Below, piece after piece: positions 24,314 through 33,977 of a DNA stretch of 64,000 nucleotides. Location: the NCBI RefSeq assembly GCF_036688685.1, contig NZ_JAQQPS010000015.1:1-64000 (forward strand), in the 5' to 3' direction. Position 1 is the stretch's first letter; each line of letters opens with the position of its first letter. The notes below the pieces were generated by a model. It made no database searches. It worked only from the letters and a program-made list of their open reading frames with translations, and was not told where the DNA came from. Made by a program: the position numbers and the translations under genes. This stretch comes from JALYUM01 sp036688685. GTDB lineage: Bacteria > Pseudomonadota > Gammaproteobacteria > Burkholderiales > Burkholderiaceae_D.

Positions 24314-25387
24314 ATGACCAACCCGGTCGCCTTGCGCCGCCATGTTGCACAAGTTCTGCAGTGGTCCGGCGCGGCGCGCGTCGAGCGCAGCCTGATGCTG
24401 GTGTCGTTCCTGGCCGTAGCCGTGCCCATCGCCGCCGCCGTCCTCCTGAAACGTCCCGACAGCGGCACCATCGTCGCGCTCGGCGCGGTATTGCTGGCGC
24501 CCGAGCCAACGCCAGGCAGTGCCTCTGACGACGGCACGATACTGGGCGCGCTGCTCCCGGCCGGCGCAGCGATGGCCGCGGCCAGCGTCCTGGCGCGCCT
24601 GCCGGACGCGGATGTTCTGATGATCGCTCTCATCACGGGCGCCGCGGCACTGGTCAATTACAGCCGTCCGGCGGCGCTCGCGGGCCTGCGTTTCATCGTC
24701 GTTCTGGTATTGACCCTGGCGCTGATTGGTCCCCACGCGGTGCACGGCGGCGCAGCGCTGCTGTTCGGCAGCGGCGTGCTGTGGCGCACGGCATTGCAAC
24801 TGCTGGGCCGATACTGGCAGACTGATCCGGTTCCGGTTCCGGTTCCGGTTCCGGCCACAGCAGCACGGCGCGTGCCAACACCACGCCAGCGGCGCGCGCA
24901 CCTGCGGCGTCAACTCAAGACCCTGCAGGGCTGGCAATATCCGCTGCGTCTGGCCGCCGGCCTTGCGGCCGCCTGCGCAGTGCGCGCGATCTGGCCACAG
25001 CATCACGTTGACTGGCTCGTACTGGTCATCGTGCTGATGACCCCGCGCACCATCGAACATCTTCCGGTTGCCGTCACGCAGCGTGTTCTCGGTACGCTCG
25101 TCGGTGTAGGCCTCGCCGGTGCAGTGGTATATGCCGGCTTGCCGTACGCGGCCCTGCTCATGTTGCTATGCCTCTGCGGCACCCTGGCGCCAGTGGCGCG
25201 CCGTGGCAACTACGCAGCCTGGTGCGCACTGTCGACGCCATTGATTTTGCTGGCAATGGATGCCCATGGCCCCATCGGCGCTGGCATGCTGGCAGATCGT
25301 GTGGCAGCAACGATGCTAGGTGGGTTGCTGATCGCGAGCGCGAACCTGGCGATGGACGGCCTGCTGCGGCTCGCCCCTGCGCGTTGA
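24314..25387 (+). CDS. FUSC-like integral membrane protein
   Basis: The product is 357 residues; the ATG at 24314 follows GGAGG (24303-24307). About ten hydrophobic segments form two similar halves, separated by a Pro-Val repeat and a basic stretch (QRRAHLRRQLKTLQGWQYPLRLAAG). This halved layout and the C-terminal WLVLVIVLMTPRTIEHLPVAVTQRVLGTLVGVGLAG fit the fusaric-acid-resistance (FUSC/YccS) group, whose second half carries the conserved TxxRxxGTxxG pattern. It is shorter than AaeB-type exporters and lacks their cytosolic domain. It is probably an inner-membrane protein of unknown substrate. It is flanked by sugar genes but unrelated in family. Confidence 0.75.
   Translation: MTNPVALRRHVAQVLQWSGAARVERSLMLVSFLAVAVPIAAAVLLKRPDSGTIVALGAVLLAPEPTPGSASDDGTILGALLPAGAAMAAASVLARLPDADVLMIALITGAAALVNYSRPAALAGLRFIVVLVLTLALIGPHAVHGGAALLFGSGVLWRTALQLLGRYWQTDPVPVPVPVPATAARRVPTPRQRRAHLRRQLKTLQGWQYPLRLAAGLAAACAVRAIWPQHHVDWLVLVIVLMTPRTIEHLPVAVTQRVLGTLVGVGLAGAVVYAGLPYAALLMLLCLCGTLAPVARRGNYAAWCALSTPLILLAMDAHGPIGAGMLADRVAATMLGGLLIASANLAMDGLLRLAPAR
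24827..24854 (+). repeat. GGTTCC hexanucleotide repeat in FUSC-like gene
   Basis: Four perfect CCGGTT-type hexamers plus a partial unit encode alternating Pro-Val in the loop between the two halves of the membrane protein. The unit keeps the frame, so slippage would change the loop length by two residues per unit. Confidence 0.85.
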
Positions 25388-25418
25388 CCTGGGCAGGGCA
25401 AGCCGCCTACCAGGAGTC

Positions 25419-25436
25419 GATATCAAAATTGGTATC
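25419..25436. promoter_or_regulatory. Operator-like palindrome upstream of sugar ABC operon
   Basis: GATATCAAAATTGGTATC lies 77 bp upstream of the binding-protein gene and shares both outer hexamers with the site at 16168-16185. It is followed by an AT-rich stretch. It is the best candidate binding site for the LysR-type regulator encoded at the end of the transporter operon. Confidence 0.6.
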
Positions 25437-25512
25437 TAAAATATTAAATTAGTGATTGGACGGGTATAAGACCTCCTCATAAGATGGTGCCACAACAATA
25501 TCGGAGACAATC

Positions 25513-26475
25513 ATGACCTTTACCCGCAGAATCCTGCTGTGCGCCCTTGCATCCGCAGCCGCCGCAGTCAGCATCCCGGCGCTCGCCGCCAAGCCCCTCA
25601 CCATGGGTTTCTCGCAAGTAGGCGCCGAAAGCGAATGGCGCACCGCGAATACGGCATCGATCAAGGACGCCGCCAAAAAGGATGGCGTCAACCTGAAATT
25701 CGCCGACGCCCAGCAGAAGCAGGAGAACCAGGTCAAGGCGATCCGCTCGTTCATCGCCCAGAAGGTCGATGTGATCGCGTTTTCGCCAGTGGTCGAGTCG
25801 GGCTGGGAAACCGTGCTGCGCGAGGCGAAAGCCGCAAAAATCCCGGTGATCCTCACCGACCGCGCCGTCAACGTCACCGATAAATCGCTGTATGTCACCT
25901 TCATCGGTTCGGACTTCGTGCTCGAAGGCCGCCACGCCGGTGAATGGCTGGTCGCGCAAGCGGCGAAAAATCCGGGCAAGAAGTACAACATCGTCGAACT
26001 GCAAGGTACGGTCGGCTCCGCGCCGGCGATCGACCGCAAGGCCGGCTTCGCCGACGCCATCAAGGGCAATCCTGCGCTCACCGTCGTGCGTTCCCAGACC
26101 GGCGATTTTACCCGCGCCAAGGGCAAGGAAGTGATGGAAGCTTTCCTTAAAGCGCAGGGCAAGAATATCGACGTGCTGTACGCGCACAACGACGACATGG
26201 CGATCGGCGCCATCCAGGCGATCGAGGAAGCGGGCCTGAAACCAGGCAAGGATATCCTGATTGTCTCGATCGACGGCGTGAAGGGCGCGTTCGAAGCGAT
26301 GATGGCCGGTAAGCTCAACGTCACCGTCGAGTGCAACCCGCTGCTCGGGCCGCAGCTGATGCAGGCCGCGCGCGACGTTGTCGCCGGCAAACCGATACCG
26401 AAGCGGATCACGACAGTTGAAGGCATCTTCCCTGCCGAGCTGGCCGCGAAGGAATTCCCGAACCGCCGTTACTGA
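25513..26475 (+). CDS. ytfQ: Periplasmic sugar-binding protein, YtfQ-like
   Basis: The product is 320 residues, preceded by GGAGACA. A Sec signal peptide ends ALA-AKPL near residue 26. The mature protein is a cluster-B (ribose/galactose type) periplasmic binding protein: LTMGFSQVGAESEWRTAN at the first strand, IAFSPVVESGWE, LYAHNDDMAIGAIQAIEEAG and DILIVSIDG are family landmarks. The GFSQVGAESEWR start is characteristic of YtfQ, the galactofuranose-binding protein of E. coli. Since L-arabinose is a five-carbon analogue of galactofuranose and the locus encodes arabonate breakdown, L-arabinose is the likely ligand here. It heads the ytfQ-ytfR-ytfT-yjfF operon behind the shared operator. Confidence 0.92.
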   Translation: MTFTRRILLCALASAAAAVSIPALAAKPLTMGFSQVGAESEWRTANTASIKDAAKKDGVNLKFADAQQKQENQVKAIRSFIAQKVDVIAFSPVVESGWETVLREAKAAKIPVILTDRAVNVTDKSLYVTFIGSDFVLEGRHAGEWLVAQAAKNPGKKYNIVELQGTVGSAPAIDRKAGFADAIKGNPALTVVRSQTGDFTRAKGKEVMEAFLKAQGKNIDVLYAHNDDMAIGAIQAIEEAGLKPGKDILIVSIDGVKGAFEAMMAGKLNVTVECNPLLGPQLMQAARDVVAGKPIPKRITTVEGIFPAELAAKEFPNRRY

Positions 26476-26484
26476 CAGGCGGCC

Positions 26485-27989
<1,505 letters not shown>

Positions 27990-27993
<4 letters not shown>

Positions 27994-29048
27994 GTGTCGT
28001 GTCGCTGAAGGCCGCCGGCCAACCTGTCGCCATGGCTTGGCGAAGCCATCCGGTGGCGCGCCCACTGGTCGCGCTGGCCTTGCTGCTGCTGGTCGACTTT
28101 GCGCTGGTGCCCGGCTTTTTTAACCTGACGATACGCGACGGCCACCTGTACGGCAGCCTGGTCGACATCGCCAACCGCGCAGCACCCCTGATGCTGGCCG
28201 CAATCGGCATGACGCTGGTGATTGCCACGCGCGGCATCGACATCTCGGTCGGCGCCGTGGTTGCGCTGTCCGGCACGGTCGCGGCCATGCTGGTCGGCGG
28301 CACGCTGGTGATCGAGAACGGCGTGCCTTCCTACGTCAGCCGCATCCCGATGGGCTACGCATTGGCCGCCGCGATCGGGGCGGCGCTGCTGTGCGGCGCC
28401 TGGAACGGCGTGCTGGTGGCCGGCCTGAAATTGCAGCCGATCGTCGCAACCCTGATCCTGATGGTGGGCGGACGCGGGTTGGCCCAGCTGCTCACCGATG
28501 GCCAGATCGTCACGGTTTACTATCAACCGTTTTTCTTCATCGGCAGCGGCTACCTGTTCGGGCTGCCATTTTCTCTGTTCATCGTCGCCGTGGTGTTCGC
28601 CGCCACCGCGCTGCTGCTGCATAAAACCGCGCTGGGACTGTTCATCCAGGCCATCGGCGTGAACCCGGTGGCGGCGCGCCTGGCCGGGGTGCGCACGGCC
28701 GCGCTGACCTTCTTCGTGTACGTGTTCTGCAGCGCCTGCGCCGGTATCGCCGGCCTGATGGTCTGCTCGAACATCAAGAGCGCCGACGCCAACAACGCCG
28801 GCCTGCTGCTGGAACTGGACGCCATCCTGGCCGTCACGCTGGGCGGCACCTTGCTGGCCGGCGGCCGCTTCAGCCTGGCCGGTAGCGTGATCGGCGCGCT
28901 GATCATCCAGACCCTGACCTATACGATTTACGCGCTGGGCGTGCCGCCCGAGGTGAACATGGTGGTGAAAGCCGTGGTGGTGTTTTTGGTGTGCCTGTCG
29001 CAGTCGCCACAGTTTCGCCAGCTGTTTGTGCGCCGGAGGGCAGTATGA
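27990..29048 (+). CDS. ytfT: Sugar ABC importer permease 1 (YtfT-like)
   Basis: The product is 352 residues from a GTG at 27990 (overlapping the ATPase stop). It has eight to ten hydrophobic segments and the CUT2 permease landmarks IGMTLVIATRGIDISVGAVVALSG, ALLCGAWNGVLVAGLKLQPIVATLI and VTLGGTLLAGGRFSLAG. The RGIDISVG motif marks the conserved loop that meets the ATPase. It would pair with the YjfF-like permease as a heterodimer, as in E. coli YtfT/YjfF. It ends in an ATGA overlap with that gene. Confidence 0.92.
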
Positions 29049-30004
29049 AGGCCTGGGCGGCCTCGCCCTATTTTACGTCGCTGGTGACGGTGGCCCTGCT
29101 GGTGCTGATGCTGGGTGCCGGCGGCTTGGCCTACCCCGGCTTCCTGTCCGAGCAGGTGGTGTTCAACCTCCTGATCGACAACGCCTTCCTGCTGGTGCTG
29201 GCAGTCGGCATGGGCTTCGTGATCCTGTCCGGCGGCATTGACTTGTCGGTGGGCGCGGTGCTGGCGCTGTCGACCATGCTGTGCGCCTGGCTGCTGCAGG
29301 TGGCGCACTGGCCGGCGCCTGCCGTGATCGCGCTGGTGCTGCTGCTCGGTACCGGCTTCGGTGGCGCGATGGGGGCGCTGATCCATTATTTCCGCTTGCA
29401 GGCCTTTATTGTCACGCTGGCCGGGATGTTTCTCGCGCGCGGGCTGTGTTACCTGATCAGCGTGGAGTCGATCACCATCGACAACCCGCTCTTCGTGGCC
29501 ATGTCGCGCACCCAGTTCGCGCTGCCGGGCGGCTTCATTTCGGCCGGCGCGCTGGTGGCGCTGGCGGTGCTGGGCGTGGCCATCTGGGTGGCGCAGTACA
29601 CCCCGTTCGGACGGGCCGTGTACGCGATTGGCGGCAACGAGCAGTCGGCGCTGATGATGGGACTGCCCGTGGCCCGCACGCGGGTCGGCGTGTACGCGCT
29701 GAGCGGCTTCTGCGCGGCGCTGGCGGGGGTGCTGTTCGCGTTCTATATGTTGTCCGGTTACGGTCTTCACGCCCAGGGCACCGAACTCGATGCGATTGCG
29801 GCGGTGGTCATCGGCGGCACCTTGCTGGCCGGCGGCTACGGCTACCTTGCCGGCGCCTTGTCCGGCGTGCTGGTGCTGGGCGCGATCCAGACCCTGATTG
29901 CCTTCGACGGAACCCTCAGTTCGTGGTGGACCCGTATCGTCATCGGTGCGCTGCTGTTCGTGTTCTGCGTGGTGCAGCGCGTGCTGGCGGTCACAAAGAC
30001 GTGA
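29045..30004 (+). CDS. yjfF: Sugar ABC importer permease 2 (YjfF-like)
   Basis: The product is 319 residues; the ATG at 29045 overlaps the previous stop (ATGA) and follows GGAGGG. It has about eight hydrophobic segments with CUT2 motifs GMGFVILSGGIDLSVGAVLALS, FRLQAFIVTLAGMFLARGL, and VVIGGTLLAGGYGYLAGAL. It is the second membrane subunit of the importer. The two permeases share ~30-40% of landmark residues by eye but are clearly distinct paralogues. The operon continues, after an 85-bp gap, with the LysR-type regulator. Confidence 0.92.
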   Translation: MKAWAASPYFTSLVTVALLVLMLGAGGLAYPGFLSEQVVFNLLIDNAFLLVLAVGMGFVILSGGIDLSVGAVLALSTMLCAWLLQVAHWPAPAVIALVLLLGTGFGGAMGALIHYFRLQAFIVTLAGMFLARGLCYLISVESITIDNPLFVAMSRTQFALPGGFISAGALVALAVLGVAIWVAQYTPFGRAVYAIGGNEQSALMMGLPVARTRVGVYALSGFCAALAGVLFAFYMLSGYGLHAQGTELDAIAAVVIGGTLLAGGYGYLAGALSGVLVLGAIQTLIAFDGTLSSWWTRIVIGALLFVFCVVQRVLAVTKT

Positions 30005-30064
30005 AGCGACACGCCGTCAGCGGGTGGGTAGTGATGCATATATGTACTAAAAATCACGATATCA

Positions 30065-30080
30065 ATATCATAAATGATAT
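30065..30080. promoter_or_regulatory. Perfect palindrome in front of the LysR-type gene
   Basis: ATATCAT and ATGATAT pair around AA, 9 bp upstream of the LysR start, and are preceded by another GATATCA half-site at 30059-30065. The half-sites resemble the arms of the 18-bp operators upstream of the sugar genes. Autoregulation by the LysR-type protein is likely. Confidence 0.5.
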
Positions 30081-30089
30081 GATCGAGTG

Positions 30090-31031
30090 ATGGATATGCT
30101 CAACCCCAACTGGTTCCTGAAAGCGCGCCTGAAAACGCGCCAGCTGCTGCTATTGATTGCGCTGGACGATTTCCGCAACATCCACCGCGCGGCCGACGAG
30201 CTGCACATGACGCAACCGGCGGCGTCGAAACAGCTCAAGGATCTCGAGGAGATGCTCGACGTACGCCTGTTCGAGCGCCTGCCGCGCGGCATGGAGCCGA
30301 CCATCTATGGCGAGACGATGATCCGCCACGCGCGCATGGCCTTGACCAGCCTGTCGCTGGCGCACGACGACATCGTGGCTTTGAAGGCCGGCATGGCGGG
30401 GCAGGTGGAAGTGGGCGTGATCATGGCGCCAGCGATGGCGCTGCTGCCGCGCGCGATTGCCCGCATCAAGGAACAGGCGCCGCTGCTGCGTATTGGCGTG
30501 CAGCTCGAGCAAAGCAACGTCCTGATGGGCAAACTGCAGCACGGTACGCTCGACTTCATGATCGGGCGCATCCTCGAAAAGCAGGACAGCACCGGCCTGA
30601 TTTACGAAGAACTTACCGAGGAGCCAGCCTGCGCCGTGGTGCGGCCGGGCCATCCGCTGCTCGAGCGCACCGACCTGGCCCTGGCCGATATCTGCAGCCT
30701 GCCGTGGATTTTGCCGCCACCGGGCAGCGTGCTGCGGCACCGCTTCGACATGATGTTCCGCAGGGAGGGCCTGGCGCCGCCGGTGAACGTGGTCGACAGC
30801 ACGGCGCTGCTGTTCGTCACCGCCTTGCTGCAGCAGACCGACGCCCTGCACGTGCTGCCGCGCGACGTGGCCGAGTATTACGCCTCGCTGAATGTGTTAA
30901 AACTGCTGCCGATCGATTTGCCGTGCAAGATGGATGCGTTCGGGATTATCCGCCAGCAGGATCGCATCCTCTCGCCCGGGGCGGACATGCTGCTCAATGC
31001 AGTGCGGGCCGCGGCCAGTGAACTGTACTGA
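30090..31031 (+). CDS. LysR-family regulator, GbpR-like
   Basis: The product is 313 residues. ATG at 30090 is used; GTG at 30087 and ATG at 30096 are alternatives. The N-terminal helix-turn-helix reads NIHRAADELHMTQPAASKQLKDLEEMLDVRLFERLPRG, in positions ~25-65. The remainder is a LysR effector-binding domain with conserved VEVGVIMAPAMALLPRAI and DFMIGRILEK segments. The N-terminus with LKTRQLLLLIALDDFRNIHRAA resembles GbpR, which controls the chvE-gguABC sugar genes of Agrobacterium and senses galactose or arabinose. It follows the transporter genes by 85 bp and is the probable regulator of the 18-bp operators. Confidence 0.9.
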   Translation: MDMLNPNWFLKARLKTRQLLLLIALDDFRNIHRAADELHMTQPAASKQLKDLEEMLDVRLFERLPRGMEPTIYGETMIRHARMALTSLSLAHDDIVALKAGMAGQVEVGVIMAPAMALLPRAIARIKEQAPLLRIGVQLEQSNVLMGKLQHGTLDFMIGRILEKQDSTGLIYEELTEEPACAVVRPGHPLLERTDLALADICSLPWILPPPGSVLRHRFDMMFRREGLAPPVNVVDSTALLFVTALLQQTDALHVLPRDVAEYYASLNVLKLLPIDLPCKMDAFGIIRQQDRILSPGADMLLNAVRAAASELY

Positions 31032-31155
31032 GCGCCGCCGCCACAGTTGGTAATATTTGATTCACAGTTCTACCACATGCCGGTTGATAAAATTGCTCTA
31101 AGGTATTTTTGGGCAGTATAATTGTTTCTCTTATGCATTATCTGGGAAGCCCCGC

Positions 31156-32727
31156 ATGCGCACCAATTTACCTGTCACCGGCATCGAGCGGCCCATTCGC
31201 GACGACGAATCGATCGTCTCGAAGACCGACCTGCAAGGCAATATCACCTACGCCAATCCGTGCTTCATGGACGTCAGCGGTTATTCGGAAGAAGAACTGA
31301 TCGGCGCGCCGCAAAACATCCTGCGCCACCCCGACATGCCGGCCGCCGCCTTCGCCGACATGTGGGCCACCTTGAAGGAGGGCTTGCCCTGGACAGGCGT
31401 GGTGAAGAACCGCTGCAAGAATGGCAATTTCTACTGGATTCGTGCGAACGTGACGCCGGTGCGCGAGCAGGGGCGCATCGTCGGCTACATGTCGGTGCGC
31501 ACGCGCGCCGCGCCGGAAGCGATCAAGGCGGCCGATCAGGTCTACCGGCTGATCCGCGAGGGCAAGGCGCGCGGTATCCGCCTGTACCACGGCGAGGTGG
31601 TGAAAACCGGCGCGGCCGGCTGGTTCACGCGCCTGTCGTCGCTCAGCCTGGGCCAGAAGATTGGCGTTGCAATGACCACCCTGATGGCCGTATCGATCGC
31701 TCTGGCCGCGAGCGCCATCCACGCCGGGGCGGGCAGTGCGCTGTCGGTCGGCGCAGGCGTGTTCGCCGTGGTGGTGGCCGGCACGCTCTGGGCCAGCCTG
31801 CATCACGGCGTGGTGCTGCCGCTGGCCGGCGCGATTGCAGCGGCGCGGGCGATTGCCGCCGGCGATCTGTCGACCACCTTCACGTCCACCAGCCATGACG
31901 ATGTCGGCCAGTTGCTGCGCGCGCTGCAGCAGATGAACGTCAACCTGCTCGCGGCGATCGGCGACGTGCACGCCAACGTTGGGGCAATCCAGGCTGGCAC
32001 GCGCGAAATCGCGACCGGCAATATGGACCTGTCGGCCCGTACCGAAACTCAGGCCAGCAGCCTGGAACAGACCGCGTCGAGCATGGAGCAGTTTGCCGCA
32101 ACAGTAAAACAGAATGCGGCTTCGGCCGAGGAAGCCAACCAGCTGGCCAGCCAGGCGTCGATGATTGCGCGCGAAGGCAGTGGTGCGGTGCGCCAGATGG
32201 TCGGCACGATGGATCAGATCAATGCCTCGTCGCAGAAGATCGTCGACATCGTCTCGCTGATCGACGGCATCGCGTTTCAGACCAATATTCTGGCGCTGAA
32301 CGCCGCCGTGGAAGCGGCGCGCGCCGGTGAACAGGGCCGCGGCTTTGCCGTGGTGGCGGGCGAAGTGCGCCACCTGGCGCAGCGTTCGGCCGCAGCGGCG
32401 CGCGAAGTCAAGACGCTGATTGAAGCGTCGGCGACCAGCATCCGCGAGGGCACTGCGTTCGCGAGCCGCGCCGGCACCACGATGGGCAATGTGGTCGATG
32501 CGGTGGAAGACGTAACGACCATCATGGCCAAGATTTCCGCGGCGTCGCGCGAGCAGAGCATCGGCATCGACCAGGTCAACCAGGCGGTGGCGCACATGGA
32601 CCAGGTGACGCAGCAGAATGCGGCGCTGGTCGAAGAATCGGCCGCCGCGGCCGGCGCGCTCGATGCGCAGGCCTTGCAGCTGTCACGGGCGGTCAGTGTG
32701 TTCCAGGTGCGGATGAAACGCGGCTAA
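31156..32727 (+). CDS. PAS-containing methyl-accepting chemotaxis protein (Aer-like)
   Basis: The product is 523 residues. A cytosolic N-terminal PAS domain (about 10-120; DLQGNITYANPCFMDVSGYS) is Aer-like and may bind FAD. Two adjacent hydrophobic segments (about 170-215) follow with almost no periplasmic loop. HAMP-like helices and a full signalling domain come next, with the hairpin tip IDGIAFQTNILALNAAVEAA. The signal is therefore internal, probably redox or energy state, as in E. coli Aer. It has no CheR-tethering pentapeptide at its C-terminus. No che genes are in the window. It stands alone between the sugar locus and a monooxygenase. Confidence 0.9.
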   Translation: MRTNLPVTGIERPIRDDESIVSKTDLQGNITYANPCFMDVSGYSEEELIGAPQNILRHPDMPAAAFADMWATLKEGLPWTGVVKNRCKNGNFYWIRANVTPVREQGRIVGYMSVRTRAAPEAIKAADQVYRLIREGKARGIRLYHGEVVKTGAAGWFTRLSSLSLGQKIGVAMTTLMAVSIALAASAIHAGAGSALSVGAGVFAVVVAGTLWASLHHGVVLPLAGAIAAARAIAAGDLSTTFTSTSHDDVGQLLRALQQMNVNLLAAIGDVHANVGAIQAGTREIATGNMDLSARTETQASSLEQTASSMEQFAATVKQNAASAEEANQLASQASMIAREGSGAVRQMVGTMDQINASSQKIVDIVSLIDGIAFQTNILALNAAVEAARAGEQGRGFAVVAGEVRHLAQRSAAAAREVKTLIEASATSIREGTAFASRAGTTMGNVVDAVEDVTTIMAKISAASREQSIGIDQVNQAVAHMDQVTQQNAALVEESAAAAGALDAQALQLSRAVSVFQVRMKRG

Positions 32728-32870
32728 GGTATCATTGCAGCGCCGCGAAAAACGACAGCCCGACGATTGATCGGCTGTCGCGTACACGTCGATCATGCCG
32801 CGCGCACGATCGGCCAGCGTCTCCACCATCAGCCGGCATGTGGCCGGCTGAGGTACACCAGGAGCGTTGA

Positions 32871-33977
32871 ATGAAGTACGACATTGCGATTATTGGCGCA
32901 GGATTGGGCGGCCTCGTGCTGGCCCGGGTATTACACCTTAACGGCATCGGTGCCACCATTTACGAAGCCGAGGCGAGCGCCAGCGCCAGGACCCAGGGCG
33001 GCCTGCTCGACATGCACCCGCACAGCGGCCAGCGCGCGCTGCGCGACGCAGGCCTGAGCGATGCATTCAGCTCGCTCACGCTGGCCGGAGAGGACGCCAA
33101 ACGCGTCGTCGACCAGCACGGGACGATCTTGTTCGACCAGCCCGGCGACGCCGCGTGCGCGCGGCCGGAGGTTGACCGCGGCGCGCTGCGCGCCATGCTG
33201 ATCGACGCGCTGCCGGCCGCTACCATCCGATGGAATTCCAAGGTCACGAATGTTTCCCTCATGGATCGTCACACCGTCTGCTTCGCCGACGGGCGGTCGA
33301 TCATGGCGGATATGGTCGTGGGTGCGGACGGGGCCTGGTCGCGCATCCGGCCGCTGCTCACCGACCTCGCACCTGCCTATGCCGGCACCTGCTTCATCGA
33401 GATCGGCTTGACCGGCGAACCACGCCACCGCGCCGCCATCGACGCGATCGGCAGCGGAACGCTGATCGCGGCTGCGCCAGGCAAGGGCATCATGGTGCAT
33501 CGCGCTTCCGATGGCAGCGCACGCGGCTATGCGGCGCTCAAGCAGCCGCTCGGTTCGGACGGGGCCATCGATTTTACGGACCTGCAGCTTGCGCCGGCCT
33601 TCGCAGGCTGGGCGCCGTCGCTGACCGTGTTCGTGCGCGAGAGCCAGATTGCGCCGGTGCTCCGCCCGATCTACGCGCTACCAGTGGGAATGCGCTGGGA
33701 GCGCGTGCCGGGCGTGACGCTGGTCGGCGACGCCGCGCATTTGATGTCGCCCTTTGCGGGTGAGGGCGCCAACCTGGCCATGCTCGACGGCGCTGAACTG
33801 GCCAGGGCGATACTGTGCCATCCGGGCGATATCGAGGCGGCGCTGGGCGCGTACGAATCGGCGCTGTTCCCGCGCAGCGCCGAGGTGGCGGCCGTCTCGG
33901 CGCGCAACCTCGAATTGTTCTTTGGCGCCACCGCGCCATCGAGCGTGGTCAGCTTGTTCGGCGGCGTGCCTCAATAA
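32871..33977 (+). CDS. FAD-dependent monooxygenase, Tet(X)-like
   Basis: The product is 368 residues; AGGAGCG precedes the ATG. The class A flavoprotein monooxygenase fold is shown by GAGLGG (9-14) for the FAD ADP moiety, the GAD/GADGAWSR motif, and GDAAHLMSPFAGEGANLAM near 285-303. The N-terminal GGLLDMHPHSGQRALRDAGL segment is characteristic of the Tet(X) branch, where GGxxDLH... precedes flavin contacts. Tet(X) hydroxylates tetracyclines, but environmental relatives with other substrates are common, so resistance cannot be claimed from sequence. Its last 7 bp overlap the convergent Lhr-type gene. Confidence 0.87.
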   Translation: MKYDIAIIGAGLGGLVLARVLHLNGIGATIYEAEASASARTQGGLLDMHPHSGQRALRDAGLSDAFSSLTLAGEDAKRVVDQHGTILFDQPGDAACARPEVDRGALRAMLIDALPAATIRWNSKVTNVSLMDRHTVCFADGRSIMADMVVGADGAWSRIRPLLTDLAPAYAGTCFIEIGLTGEPRHRAAIDAIGSGTLIAAAPGKGIMVHRASDGSARGYAALKQPLGSDGAIDFTDLQLAPAFAGWAPSLTVFVRESQIAPVLRPIYALPVGMRWERVPGVTLVGDAAHLMSPFAGEGANLAMLDGAELARAILCHPGDIEAALGAYESALFPRSAEVAAVSARNLELFFGATAPSSVVSLFGGVPQ

